Origin: Pseudomonadota bacterium
GTDB taxonomy: Bacteria > Pseudomonadota > Gammaproteobacteria > Burkholderiales > Burkholderiaceae_E
Assembly (NCBI GenBank): GCA_023389055.1
Contig: JAEWFA010000035.1
Span: 1 to 64,000 of the forward strand
Reading direction: 5' to 3'
DNA: 64,000 nt
The notes under the pieces are model-generated. The model worked only from the letters and a program-made list of their open reading frames with translations. It had not been told where the DNA came from and searched no databases. Below are positions 27,703 through 36,554 of this stretch, one piece after another. Within the stretch, counting starts at the first letter, position 1. Every line of letters begins with the position of its first letter. Both the position numbers and the translations under genes were made by a program.

Positions 27703-28815
27703 GTGAGCGTCGCCCAGACCTGCGCCCGGGCTTTCGCCGAGCGCGGTCACTCCCCCGACGCCGCACAGCAGGCGGCCATCGAGCGCCTGCAGCGGATGTC
27801 GGACGAATTCGTCGCGTTCAAGGCGGCGCGTTCGAATCGCATCAAGAAACTGGTGCTTCGTCCCGACGTGCCGCGCGGTGTGTGGATGCACGGCGGGGTG
27901 GGCCGCGGCAAGAGCTTCCTGATGGACTGCTTCTACGCGGCCGTCCCGGTCGTGCGCAAGACGCGGCTGCACTTCCACGAGTTCATGCGCGGCGTGCACC
28001 GGTCGCTGGACGAACTGAAGGGCCGCCCCGACCCGCTCGATGCGGTGGCTGCGAACATCGCGCGCCGCTACCGGCTCATCTGCTTCGACGAGTTCCACGT
28101 GTCGGACATCGCCGACGCGATGATCCTCGAGAGGCTGATGCGCGCGCTGTTCGCGCACGGCGTCACCTTCGTGATCACGTCGAACTACCGCCCCGACGGG
28201 CTGTATCCCGAGGGACTGCATCGCGATCGCATCCTGCCTGCGATCGAGCTGATCGAGCGCAACCTCGACGTGCTCTGCGTGGACGCCGGCGTCGACTATC
28301 GCCGGCGCTCGATCGCCGACGTCAACGCATACCAGACCCCGTTGGGGCACGCCGCCGATCGCGCGCTGCGCGAGATCTTCGGGCGGCTCGCCGAAGCGCG
28401 CGACGAAGACCCACGCCTGATGATCGAGCATCGCGAGATCCGGGCGCTGCGCCGCGCCGGCGGCGCCGTATGGTTCGATTTCCGCACGCTGTGCGGTGGC
28501 CCGCGCTCGCAGAACGACTATCTCGAGATCGCCAGTCAGTTCCACACGGTGATCGTCTCGGGGGTGCCGCGCATGAGCGCGGCGATGGCAGCCGAGGCGC
28601 GACGCTTCGTCTGGCTCGTCGACGTGCTCTACGATCGACGCGTCAACCTGATCGTCTCGGCAGAAGTCCCGGCGCAGCGGCTGTACACCGAGGGGGTCCT
28701 CGCCCACGAGTTTCATCGCACCGTCAGCCGGCTCGTCGAGATGAACTCGCGCGAGTACCTGCAGGCCCCGCGCAGGGCAGCGGCGGCGGAGCTGCACGGC
28801 GCGGGCGCTTCGTGA
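27703..28815 (+). CDS. zapE: Cell division AFG1-type ATPase ZapE
   Basis: AFG1/ZapE-family ATPase, 370 aa from GTG 27703 (E. coli ZapE is about 375). Walker A is GGVGRGKS (64-71) and Walker B ICFDEFHVSD; VITSNYRPDGLY contains the sensor region. ZapE is a Z-ring-associated ATPase in gammaproteobacteria and is related to mitochondrial Afg1. It starts 23 nt after lpdA, the usual neighbour in Burkholderiales. No ATG precedes the conserved start, so GTG is the likely codon. Confidence 0.92.
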   Translation: MSVAQTCARAFAERGHSPDAAQQAAIERLQRMSDEFVAFKAARSNRIKKLVLRPDVPRGVWMHGGVGRGKSFLMDCFYAAVPVVRKTRLHFHEFMRGVHRSLDELKGRPDPLDAVAANIARRYRLICFDEFHVSDIADAMILERLMRALFAHGVTFVITSNYRPDGLYPEGLHRDRILPAIELIERNLDVLCVDAGVDYRRRSIADVNAYQTPLGHAADRALREIFGRLAEARDEDPRLMIEHREIRALRRAGGAVWFDFRTLCGGPRSQNDYLEIASQFHTVIVSGVPRMSAAMAAEARRFVWLVDVLYDRRVNLIVSAEVPAQRLYTEGVLAHEFHRTVSRLVEMNSREYLQAPRRAAAAELHGAGAS

Positions 28816-28936
28816 GCCCCCGTCACCGGCGGCAGGGCCGCGCATTGAGTCGGCCGCGGGGGCGGACGTATCATTGCGGGACGGTTTTTTCGCTGCGTGT
28901 CCACCTTCGGGCCCTTCGCGGGCGAACGGTACCCAC

Positions 28937-29176
28937 ATGATCGAAGACCATAGCGTCGACGAAAGCGAGACCTTGACCGGCATCGGCGACTCGATCCGAC
29001 AACGCATCACCGAATTGCAGCTCGAACATCGCGGTCTCGACACGATGATCGACGCGCTTGGCGTGCAGTCGCATTTCGACGAGTTGCAGTTGCGTCGACT
29101 GAAGAAGCGCAAGCTTCAGATCAAGGACGCGATCGCGTTGCTCCAGATGCAACTCGTTCCCGACGAACCCGCCTGA
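28937..29176 (+). CDS. DUF465 (YdcH-family) small protein
   Basis: A 79-aa charged helical protein of the YdcH/DUF465 type. SIRQRITELQLEHRGLDTMID and LQLRRLKKRKLQIKDAI predict a two-helix coiled coil. ATG 28937 was chosen over an upstream in-frame start that would add 21 non-conserved residues. A TATCAT hexamer at 28869-28874 could be its -10. Its last base overlaps the ATG of the helicase gene (TGATG). Molecular function is unknown. Confidence 0.85.
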   Translation: MIEDHSVDESETLTGIGDSIRQRITELQLEHRGLDTMIDALGVQSHFDELQLRRLKKRKLQIKDAIALLQMQLVPDEPA

Positions 29177-31188
29177 TGCCCTTTGCCGGCGCCGCGTCGC
29201 GTCTGGCCGAAGCGGTCGACGCGGCGTTCGACGCCGATGGACCGATCGCCCGGACCACTGCCGGGTACTCGCCGCGCCCGGCGCAGCGCGAGATGGCGCG
29301 CGCGGTGGCCGAGGCGATCGACGCCGGCCAGCCGCTGGTCGTGGAAGCCGGCACCGGCGTCGGCAAGACCTTCGCGTATCTCGTTCCCGCGCTGCTCAGC
29401 GGCGCGCGCGTGCTGATCAGCACCGGAACGAAGACGCTGCAGGATCAACTGTTCCGGCGCGACCTTCCGCGCGTGCGGCAGGCGCTCGGCTCGGGCGCCC
29501 GCGTCGCGCTGCTCAAGGGGCGGGCGAACTACGTCTGCCGCCATCACCTGCGCCGAAACCTCGCCGAAGGCCGTTTCGAGCGACGCGAGGACATCGCGGT
29601 GCTGCGCCGGATCGAGCGCTTCGCGGCGATCTCCGCCACCGGCGACCGCAGCGAGGCGCCGGGCATTGCCGAAGACGCGCCCGCCTGGGCGTTGGCGACG
29701 TCCACCCGAGAGAGCTGCCTCGGGCAGGATTGCGACGACTTCGGCGACTGCTTCGTCTTTCGGGCGCGCCAGGCGGCGCAGACCGCCGACGTGGTCGTCG
29801 TCAACCATCACCTGTTCTGCGCCGACCTTTCCCTGCGCGACGACGGAATCGCCGAGTTGCTGCCCAGCGCGAACGCGATCGTCTTCGACGAGGCGCACCA
29901 GTTGCCCCAGGTCGCCACGCAGTTCCTCGGTCGCTCCGTGTCCACGCGCCAGCTCGTCGATTTCGCGCGCGACCTGCACCGTGCCGGGCGCGACGAGGCG
30001 CTCGATGCGGCCGACTGGACCGCGCTGTCGTCGAGCATCGAGCAGGCAGTGCGCGACTTGCGCCTGGCCGCGGGTCGCCCGGGTCGCGTCGATGCGCGCC
30101 AGGCGCGCACCAACGCGTCGTTGCGCGAGGCGATCGAAGCCGTGCAGCGTGCGCTGCCGCAGCCGGCGCTCGAGCGCTTCGCCGAGCGCGGGCGCGAGCT
30201 CGCACGACTGCTCGTTCGCGTCGAGGAGCTCGCTGCCAGGCTGCGCGAATGGATCGAAGGCGTCTGGCAGCCCGATGCGCAGGGCGATGCGATTCACTGG
30301 GCCGAGGTGCATGCGGGCGGCGTCGCGCTGCAGATCACGCCGTTGTCGGTGGCCGACACGCTGCGCACGCACCGCGAGGCGTCGCCTTGCGCATGGATCG
30401 CGACTTCCGCGACGCTGTCGGTCGCGGGCAACTTCGATCACTTCACGAGCGCCACGGGCCTGGGGGACGCGCGCACGCTGCGCTGCGAGAGCCCCTTCGA
30501 CTATGCCCGGCAGGCGCTGCTGTACGTGCCGCACGACTGCGGCGACCCGGCGGCGGCCGGGTTCGCCGAGCGCATCTGCCGCGCCGCCTGGCCGCTGATC
30601 GCCGCCAACGGCGGACGCGCGTTCGTGCTCTGCACGAGCCTTCGAATGGTCGCTCAGCAGGCTGCGCTGCTGGCCGAGCGGATCGCGAAAACCGACTGCG
30701 GGATCGAGCTGCTCGTGCAGGGCAGCGCGTCGCGCTCCGCGCTGATCGAGCGTTTCCGGTCGTCGCCGCGGCCGCTGCTGATCGGATCGGCGAGCTTCTG
30801 GGAAGGCGTCGACGTGGTCGGCGACCGTCTCTCGCTGGTCGTCATCGACAAGCTGCCTTTCGCCGCGCCCGACGACCCGATCCTGGCCGCGCGCATCGAC
30901 GCCGCGCGGCGAGCCGGTCGCGACCCGTTCCGGGAGATGCAGTTGCCGGCGGCGGCGATGGCGCTGAAGCAGGGCGCCGGAAGGCTGATCCGCTCCGAGA
31001 CCGACCGCGGCGTGCTGATGATCTGCGACGAGCGGCTGGCGACGCGTCCCTACGGGCGCAAGCTGGTGGCGAGCCTTCCCGCGTTTCGCCGCACGCGAGA
31101 TGCCGACGAGGCGCTGGCGTTCTGCGAGTCGATGGCTAGCGCCACACCTGCCACCAGCGACGATCGTCTTCCTGCAGGCCTTTCGTGA
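29176..31188 (+). CDS. DinG/YoaA-type ATP-dependent DNA helicase
   Basis: An XPD/DinG-like superfamily 2 helicase, 670 aa. Walker A is EAGTGVGKTF (57-66) and the DEAH box is VFDEAHQLPQ. Cys121, Cys181, Cys186 and Cys192 match the four ligands of the iron-sulfur domain. C-terminal motifs SASFWEGVDVVG and QGAGRLIRSETDRG complete the motor. E. coli YoaA is closest in size. Its start overlaps the DUF465 stop (TGATG). Its 3' end overlaps the convergent bamD by 53 nt. Confidence 0.9.
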   Translation: MPFAGAASRLAEAVDAAFDADGPIARTTAGYSPRPAQREMARAVAEAIDAGQPLVVEAGTGVGKTFAYLVPALLSGARVLISTGTKTLQDQLFRRDLPRVRQALGSGARVALLKGRANYVCRHHLRRNLAEGRFERREDIAVLRRIERFAAISATGDRSEAPGIAEDAPAWALATSTRESCLGQDCDDFGDCFVFRARQAAQTADVVVVNHHLFCADLSLRDDGIAELLPSANAIVFDEAHQLPQVATQFLGRSVSTRQLVDFARDLHRAGRDEALDAADWTALSSSIEQAVRDLRLAAGRPGRVDARQARTNASLREAIEAVQRALPQPALERFAERGRELARLLVRVEELAARLREWIEGVWQPDAQGDAIHWAEVHAGGVALQITPLSVADTLRTHREASPCAWIATSATLSVAGNFDHFTSATGLGDARTLRCESPFDYARQALLYVPHDCGDPAAAGFAERICRAAWPLIAANGGRAFVLCTSLRMVAQQAALLAERIAKTDCGIELLVQGSASRSALIERFRSSPRPLLIGSASFWEGVDVVGDRLSLVVIDKLPFAAPDDPILAARIDAARRAGRDPFREMQLPAAAMALKQGAGRLIRSETDRGVLMICDERLATRPYGRKLVASLPAFRRTRDADEALAFCESMASATPATSDDRLPAGLS

Positions 31189-31945
31189 GCAGGTCGCTGT
31201 TCGGGAAGTTCGTGCGCAGCACGCGCTCGGCGTCGTCGCGCAGCTCGGGCATCCCGAGCCGGTCGTAGGACTGCACGAGCAGGAACAGCGCCTCCTCGAC
31301 GGCCGGCGCCTGCTGGAACTGGCGGACGACTTCCTGCGCGCGGTTGGCGGCGGCGACGTAGGCGCCGCGCTTGAAGTAGTAGCGCGCCACGTGCACCTGT
31401 CCGCGCGCCAGCGAGTTCACCAGGTATTCCATCCGCGCGTGCGCGTCGTCGGCGTAACGGCTCTCCGGGAAGCGGGTGACCAGTTCCTTGAAGGCGTCGA
31501 AGGACTCGCGCGCCGCGGCGTGGTCGCGCTCCGAGAGGTCCTGGCTGCCGAGCTTGGCGAGCAGCCCCTGCTGCTCGTTGAAATTGACGATGCCCTTCAG
31601 GTACAGCGCGTAGTCGATCGACTCGTGGTTCGGGTGCAGCTTCATGAAGCGGTCGATCGCCGCCAGCGACAGCGCGCGCTCGCCGTCCTTGTAGTGCGCG
31701 TAGGCGGTGTCGAGCTGCGCCTGCTGCGCCCAGGTGCCGAACGGGTAGCGTGCCTCGAGCTTCTCGAGCAGCTTGACCGCCTGCGCCCAGTTGCCCGTGC
31801 GCATCTCGTCGCTGGCCTCTGCATATAATCGCTCGGGCGTCCACCCCAGCGTCGTGTCAGGCGGCTCCGAGGTGCTGCACGCGGCCAGCGACACCAGGGC
31901 GACGCATGCGACTGCGCGCACGAAGGAGACCAGAGCGGCTTTCAT
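31136..31945 (-). CDS. bamD: Outer membrane assembly lipoprotein BamD
   Basis: BamD (ComL) lipoprotein of the beta-barrel assembly machinery, 269 aa. A hydrophobic signal ends in LAAC with lipidated Cys23, followed by tetratricopeptide-like repeats (WTPERLYAEASDEMRTGNW, AYAHYKDGERALSLAAIDRF). ATG 31945 was chosen because a perfect TATAAT at 31958-31953 lies only 7 nt upstream, which excludes the earlier ATG at 31954. No Shine-Dalgarno is visible. Its start codon overlaps the rluD start codon head to head. Its last 53 nt overlap the convergent helicase gene. Confidence 0.93.
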   Translation of the reverse strand: MKAALVSFVRAVACVALVSLAACSTSEPPDTTLGWTPERLYAEASDEMRTGNWAQAVKLLEKLEARYPFGTWAQQAQLDTAYAHYKDGERALSLAAIDRFMKLHPNHESIDYALYLKGIVNFNEQQGLLAKLGSQDLSERDHAAARESFDAFKELVTRFPESRYADDAHARMEYLVNSLARGQVHVARYYFKRGAYVAAANRAQEVVRQFQQAPAVEEALFLLVQSYDRLGMPELRDDAERVLRTNFPNSDLLTKGLQEDDRRWWQVWR

Positions 31946-32933
31946 GCGCGGCATTATAGCGACGCCCCCCGACGAGGCGCCCGGCGACGAGTCGCCGGCG
32001 GCCATCGTGATCGACGCCGTCGACGGCGCCGGCCAGCGCGTGGATCGCTACCTCGCCGCACGCATCGACGGCGTCTCGCGCACGCGCCTTCAACAGTGGA
32101 TCGCGCTGGGCGCCGTGCGCTGCGACGAGCGCGCGCTGGCGGCAAGCACGCGGTTGAAGGGCGACGAGCACATCGTCGTCGAGCCGCAGCCGCGCGAAGC
32201 CGATACGGCGTTCGCCCCCGATCCGGTGGAGCTGGTCGTGGCCTGGGAGGACGACGAACTGCTCGTCGTCGACAAACCTGCCGGACGGGTCGTGCATCCG
32301 GCCGCGGGAAACTGGCGCGGCACGCTGATGAACGGACTGCTTCATCACCGCCCGGCGCTCGCGCGCCTGCCGCGCGCCGGAATCGTGCATCGCCTCGATC
32401 GCGACACCAGCGGGCTGCTGGTCGTCGCGAAGACCGAGCGAGCGTTCGCCTCGCTGTCGGCGCAACTGGCCGCGCGAAGCATGGGACGGCGCTATCTCGC
32501 GCTCGCCGTCGGCGCCTGCAGGCCCAGCGGGACGATCGATGCGGCGATCGGCCGCGATCCCGTCTCGCGCGTGCGGATGGCGGTCGTCGCCGCCGAGCGC
32601 GGCAAGGCCGCCCGCACGCATTACGAGCGGCTTGCGCTCGGGCAACTCGATGGTCGCGACGTGAGCCTGCTCGAATGTCGGCTCGAGTCGGGACGAACGC
32701 ACCAGATCCGCGTGCATTTGCGATCGATCGGGCATCCGCTGGTGGGCGACGCGCTGTACGGCGGTGCGCCGCTCGGTGGCTTCGCACGGCAGGCGCTGCA
32801 CGCCTGGCGCCTCGCCCTGCGGCATCCGGTCGACGGTCGCTCGATGCAGTGGCGCTCGCCGCTGCCCGAAGATCTGCGCACGCTGCTCGCCGCCGCGGGC
32901 ATCGACGCCGCACCGATCGAGGCGCGCGAATGA
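31944..32933 (+). CDS. rluD: 23S rRNA pseudouridine synthase RluD
   Basis: RluA-family pseudouridine synthase, 329 aa. An N-terminal S4 RNA-binding domain (about 30-80: QRVDRYLAARIDGVSRTRLQ) precedes the catalytic domain with Asp152 in HRLDRDTSGLL. RTHQIRVHLRSIGHPLVGD is a conserved structural motif. RluD modifies helix 69 of 23S rRNA. ATG 31944 overlaps the bamD ATG. An AAGGAGA element sits 14 nt upstream, further than usual, so the exact start is less certain. It overlaps pgeF by ATGA. Confidence 0.92.
   Translation: MRGIIATPPDEAPGDESPAAIVIDAVDGAGQRVDRYLAARIDGVSRTRLQQWIALGAVRCDERALAASTRLKGDEHIVVEPQPREADTAFAPDPVELVVAWEDDELLVVDKPAGRVVHPAAGNWRGTLMNGLLHHRPALARLPRAGIVHRLDRDTSGLLVVAKTERAFASLSAQLAARSMGRRYLALAVGACRPSGTIDAAIGRDPVSRVRMAVVAAERGKAARTHYERLALGQLDGRDVSLLECRLESGRTHQIRVHLRSIGHPLVGDALYGGAPLGGFARQALHAWRLALRHPVDGRSMQWRSPLPEDLRTLLAAAGIDAAPIEARE
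31953..31958 (-). promoter_or_regulatory. -10 hexamer TATAAT for bamD
   Basis: A perfect TATAAT on the minus strand, ending 7 nt before the bamD ATG. Transcription would begin at or next to the start codon, implying a leaderless or nearly leaderless mRNA. No -35 near consensus is visible upstream. Confidence 0.5.
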
Positions 32934-33766
32934 CGCGGCAGCGAGCGGCGGCGAGCGCAGGGGTGCGCGCCTTCGGCATCGACGCGGCACTCGTTCCGCA
33001 ATGGGACGCTCCAGCCCGCGTCGGCGCGTTGTCGACCACCCGTCGCGGCGGCGTCAGCGAAGGACCGTGGGGACTCGCCGACGGGCGCTGCGGCGGATTG
33101 AATCTCGGGGCGCGGTGCGGCGACGATCCGGCAGCGGTGCGCAGCAACCGCGAACGGCTTGCGACGGCGGTGGGCGCAATGCCGAAGTGGCTGCAGCAGG
33201 TGCACGGCACCCGGGTGCACAAGGTCGTCGCCGCTGCGCCGCACGTCGACGCTTGCCTCGCGGAGGAACCGCGAGCGGACGCTTCGGTCACCAACATTCC
33301 CGGCGTCGTCCTCGCGGTACTGACCGCCGACTGCCTGCCCGTCGTGTTCGCCGACGCACGGGGCGAGGTCGTTGCGGCAGCGCACGCCGGCTGGCGCGGG
33401 CTGGCCGACGGCGTGCTCGAGCGCACGGTCGAGGCGATGCGTGCGCTGGCGTCCAGCGAAGCCGACGTGTGCGCGTGGCTCGGGCCGTCGATCGGGCCCG
33501 ATGCCTTCGAGGTCGGCAACGAGGTTCGCGAACGATTCTGCGATCTGGATCCGCACGCGGCGCGCGCCTTCGCGGGCGGCGAGCGCCAGGGAAAGTGGCT
33601 TGCCGATCTGCCCGCGCTCGCCCGGCTGCGCCTGGCCGGGATCGGCGTGCATCGCGTCGCCGCTGCCGATCGCTGCACGGTGCGCGACACCGCCGACTTC
33701 TATTCGTATCGGCGCGACGGCCGATGCGGACGCATGGCCACTCTCGTGTGGATGACGTCGCGTTGA
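32930..33766 (+). CDS. pgeF: Peptidoglycan editing factor PgeF (YfiH/LACC1 family)
   Basis: YfiH-family protein of 278 aa, formerly called polyphenol oxidase or laccase. The zinc-site residues sit in TADCLPVV and AAHAGWRGLADG, and the substrate loop is LQQVHGTRVH. In E. coli PgeF prevents misincorporation of a wrong amino acid into peptidoglycan precursors; relatives have purine nucleoside phosphorylase activity. It starts inside the rluD stop (ATGA overlap). The phaC -35 hexamer overlaps its stop codon. Confidence 0.92.
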   Translation: MTRQRAAASAGVRAFGIDAALVPQWDAPARVGALSTTRRGGVSEGPWGLADGRCGGLNLGARCGDDPAAVRSNRERLATAVGAMPKWLQQVHGTRVHKVVAAAPHVDACLAEEPRADASVTNIPGVVLAVLTADCLPVVFADARGEVVAAAHAGWRGLADGVLERTVEAMRALASSEADVCAWLGPSIGPDAFEVGNEVRERFCDLDPHAARAFAGGERQGKWLADLPALARLRLAGIGVHRVAAADRCTVRDTADFYSYRRDGRCGRMATLVWMTSR

Positions 33767-33790
33767 CAAAAAGATGGCGCAGTGCAGAAT
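33763..33790 (+). promoter_or_regulatory. Candidate sigma-70 promoter for phaC
   Basis: A consensus TTGACA (33763-33768) overlaps the pgeF stop codon. CAGAAT (33785-33790, 4 of 6) follows after 16 nt. The phaC ATG at 33828 lies 37 nt downstream behind GGGAGGAGA. This is one of the best promoter candidates in the window. Confidence 0.6.
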
Positions 33791-33827
33791 GAATGCGAAG
33801 GTCCGGCCGACAACGAGGGAGGAGAGA

Positions 33828-35717
33828 ATGCCCGGTGCAACACGTGCGGCGCGGAGCGGCCAGCCGAATGCTGCGCGAAGCAACGAATCGGGATCGCGCC
33901 GCGCGAAAGCTCCACGCGCGCAGCCGGCGGCAGGCGCATCGGGCACCGCGGAGCCGGCCACGTCCGCGCCGACCAACGCAAGGAGCGATGCGGCGCCGAA
34001 GCCGCGACGGGCGCGGAAGTCTCCGACGGGCGTGAAGCCGGTCCAGGCGCCGTCTGCTGCGCAGCCTGCCGCCCGAACGGCCGAGCCGCAACAGGCGCGC
34101 GGGCGCAAGGCGCGCCCGGCCCCGATCGCGCAATCCGCGCAGGAGCCTGACGGTCCCGTGCACGTTCCCGGCGGACGGCTCGGTGCATTGCAGGCCGAGT
34201 ACCTGTCGCGGTTGAGCGCACTGGTGAGTTCGCCGACGACGCCTGAACCGTCGGACCGGCGCTTCTCGGGTGCCGCGTGGCACCAGGGCCCCTATGCGTG
34301 GACCGCCTCGCTGTACCTGCTGAACGAGGAGTTCATGAAGCGGCTCGCCGAGTCGGTCGAGGGCGGCGACGAGAAGACGCGCGAGCGCATCCGCTTCGGC
34401 ACGCAGCAATGGCTCGCCGCCATCTCGCCGGCGAACTTCCTGCTCACCAACCCCGAAGCGCAGCGGCGCGTCCTCGAGACGAAAGGCGAGAGCCTGCGCT
34501 CGGGCATCGGCAACCTGCTCACCGACCTGCAGCGCGGCCGCATCTCGCAGACCGACGAGTCGGCCTTCGAGGTCGGCGTGAACGTGGCGACCAGCCCCGG
34601 CTCGGTCGTCTTCGAGAACGAACTCGTCCAGTTGATCCAGTACGCGCCGTCCACCGAGACGGTCGGCAGTCGTCCGCTGCTGATGGTTCCTCCGTGCATC
34701 AACAAGTTCTACATCCTCGACCTGCAGCCGGAGAACTCGCTGGTCGCCTACGCGGTGGCGCAGGGACACACCGTGTTCGTGGTCTCGTGGAAGAACGTGC
34801 ACGCCGACCAGGGGCACCTCGGCTGGGACGACTACATCGAGCGCGGCGTTCTCGAGCCGATGCGCGTCGTGCGCGAGATCGCCGGCGTCGAGCACATCAA
34901 CGCACTCGGTTTCTGCGTCGGCGGCACGCTGCTGTCGACCGCGGCCGCGGTGCTGGCGGCGCGCGGCGACGACTGGATCGAATCGATGACGCTGCTGACG
35001 TCGTTCATCGATTTCTCGCGCCCCGGATCGATCGGCGTGTTCGTCGACGAGCACCAGGTCGCGTACCGCGAGGCGACGATCGGTTCGGGCGGCATCATGC
35101 CGGGGCGCGAACTCGCACTCACCTTCAACTACCTGCGCCCGAACGACCTCGTCTGGAACTACGTCGTCGCGAACTACCTGAAGGGCGAAGCGCCTCCGGC
35201 CTTCGACCTGCTGTACTGGAACGCCGACAGCACGAACCTGCCCGGTCCGATGTACTGCTGGTACCTGCGCCACATGTATCTGCAGAACGAACTGCGCCAG
35301 CCGGGGCGGCTCACCTGCCTGGACGTTCCGGTGGACGTCGGCGAGATCGGCGTCCCCACCTACCTGTACGCATCGCGCGAGGACCACATCGTCCCCTGGC
35401 AGGGAGCCTACGAATCGACGCAGCTCCTTTCGGGGCCGCTGCGCTTCGTGCTCGGCGCCAGCGGCCACATCGCCGGCGTGATCAACCCGCCTGCGAAGGG
35501 CAAGCGCAGCCACTGGCTCGGCGAGAACCTGCCCGAGGACGCCGAGGAATGGTTCGCGCAGGCGAGCGAGCGCCCGGGCAGTTGGTGGCCCGACTGGGCG
35601 CAGTGGCTGTCGGCCTTCGCGGGCGAGCGCCGCCCCGCGCCGAAGACGCCGGGCAACGCGCGTTATCCGGTGATCGAGCCGGCGCCGGGGCGCTACGTGA
35701 AGGAGAAGGCAGGCTAG
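33828..35717 (+). CDS. phaC: Class I poly(3-hydroxyalkanoate) synthase PhaC
   Basis: Class I PHA synthase (629 aa) polymerising 3-hydroxyacyl-CoA at the granule surface. The lipase-like box GFCVGG holds catalytic Cys363. SREDHIVPW supplies the Asp and ASGHIAGVINPP the His. ATG 33828 has the strong Shine-Dalgarno GGGAGGAGA. Residues 1-108 are an unusual Ala/Pro/Arg/Lys-rich tail with basic patches KPRRARK and RGRKARP, replacing the shorter N-terminus of the Ralstonia enzyme. phaB follows directly; no phaA thiolase is present. Confidence 0.95.
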   Translation: MPGATRAARSGQPNAARSNESGSRRAKAPRAQPAAGASGTAEPATSAPTNARSDAAPKPRRARKSPTGVKPVQAPSAAQPAARTAEPQQARGRKARPAPIAQSAQEPDGPVHVPGGRLGALQAEYLSRLSALVSSPTTPEPSDRRFSGAAWHQGPYAWTASLYLLNEEFMKRLAESVEGGDEKTRERIRFGTQQWLAAISPANFLLTNPEAQRRVLETKGESLRSGIGNLLTDLQRGRISQTDESAFEVGVNVATSPGSVVFENELVQLIQYAPSTETVGSRPLLMVPPCINKFYILDLQPENSLVAYAVAQGHTVFVVSWKNVHADQGHLGWDDYIERGVLEPMRVVREIAGVEHINALGFCVGGTLLSTAAAVLAARGDDWIESMTLLTSFIDFSRPGSIGVFVDEHQVAYREATIGSGGIMPGRELALTFNYLRPNDLVWNYVVANYLKGEAPPAFDLLYWNADSTNLPGPMYCWYLRHMYLQNELRQPGRLTCLDVPVDVGEIGVPTYLYASREDHIVPWQGAYESTQLLSGPLRFVLGASGHIAGVINPPAKGKRSHWLGENLPEDAEEWFAQASERPGSWWPDWAQWLSAFAGERRPAPKTPGNARYPVIEPAPGRYVKEKAG

Positions 35718-35735
35718 GGCGGACGGTTCATTTCG

Positions 35736-35756
35736 CCGGCGGCGCCCCGCCGCCGG
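35736..35756 (+). terminator. GC-rich hairpin between phaC and phaB
   Basis: CCGGCGGCG and CGCCGCCGG form a perfect 9-bp stem around a CCC loop in the 70-nt phaC-phaB gap. No T-run follows. It could protect the phaC mRNA 3' end or partly attenuate transcription into phaB. Confidence 0.45.
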
Positions 35757-35787
35757 AATCCATCGGCGAACGAGAGGAAGCACAGCC

Positions 35788-36519
35788 ATGAGCAGGATCG
35801 CTTACGTGACGGGCGGGATGGGCGGCATCGGGACGGCCATCTGCCGCCGGTTCCACGACATGGGCTTCACGGTGGTCGCTGGCTGCGGTCCGACCCGCGA
35901 TCACCAGAAGTGGATCGCCGAGCAGAAGGCCGACGGCTACGACTTCCACGCGTCGGTGGGCAACGTCTCCGACTGGGATTCCACCCGCGACGCCTTCGAG
36001 AAGGTCAAGCAGATCGGGCCGGTCGACGTACTCGTCAACAACGCCGGCATCACGCGCGACGGCGTGTTTCGCAAGATGTCCCTCGACGACTGGCGCGCCG
36101 TCATCGACACCAATCTGAATTCGCTGTTCAACGTCACCAAGCAGGTCATCGACGGAATGCTCGATCGCAACTGGGGACGCATCATCAACATCTCGTCGGT
36201 CAACGGCGAGAAGGGCCAGTTCGGCCAGACGAACTACTCGGCTGCGAAGGCCGGCATGCACGGCTTCACGATGGCGCTGGCGCTCGAGGTGGCGAACAAG
36301 GGCGTGACGGTGAACACGGTCGCTCCCGGCTACATCGCCACCGACATGGTGATGGCGGTACGGGAGGACGTGCGCGAGAAGATCATCCAGCAGATCCCGG
36401 TGCGCCGCCTCGGCAAGGCACAGGAGATCGCGTCGATCGTCGGATGGCTGGCTACTGACGACGCGGGCTTCACGACGGGCGCGGAGTTCTCGTGCAACGG
36501 CGGCCTGCACATGGGCTAG
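35788..36519 (+). CDS. phbB: Acetoacetyl-CoA reductase PhaB
   Basis: NADPH-dependent short-chain dehydrogenase, 243 aa, supplying (R)-3-hydroxybutyryl-CoA to PhaC. TGGMGGIG binds the cofactor, NNAGITRDGVFRKM is the PhaB signature, and the catalytic Ser/Tyr/Lys lie in NISSVNGEKGQFGQTNYSAA and the following AKAG. GAGAGGAAG lies upstream of the ATG. It sits between phaC and phaR. phaA, usually located between phaC and phaB in this group, is missing, so acetoacetyl-CoA must come from a thiolase elsewhere. Confidence 0.95.
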   Translation: MSRIAYVTGGMGGIGTAICRRFHDMGFTVVAGCGPTRDHQKWIAEQKADGYDFHASVGNVSDWDSTRDAFEKVKQIGPVDVLVNNAGITRDGVFRKMSLDDWRAVIDTNLNSLFNVTKQVIDGMLDRNWGRIINISSVNGEKGQFGQTNYSAAKAGMHGFTMALALEVANKGVTVNTVAPGYIATDMVMAVREDVREKIIQQIPVRRLGKAQEIASIVGWLATDDAGFTTGAEFSCNGGLHMG

Positions 36520-36554
36520 GGCCTGCCGAAAGGGGCCCTGATCCGGAGAACCTG

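Noticed and set aside
33288..35789. 833-codon minus-strand frame opposite pgeF and phaC
   Set aside because: No domain or start signal. It crosses the well-supported phaC promoter region and phaC active-site codons.
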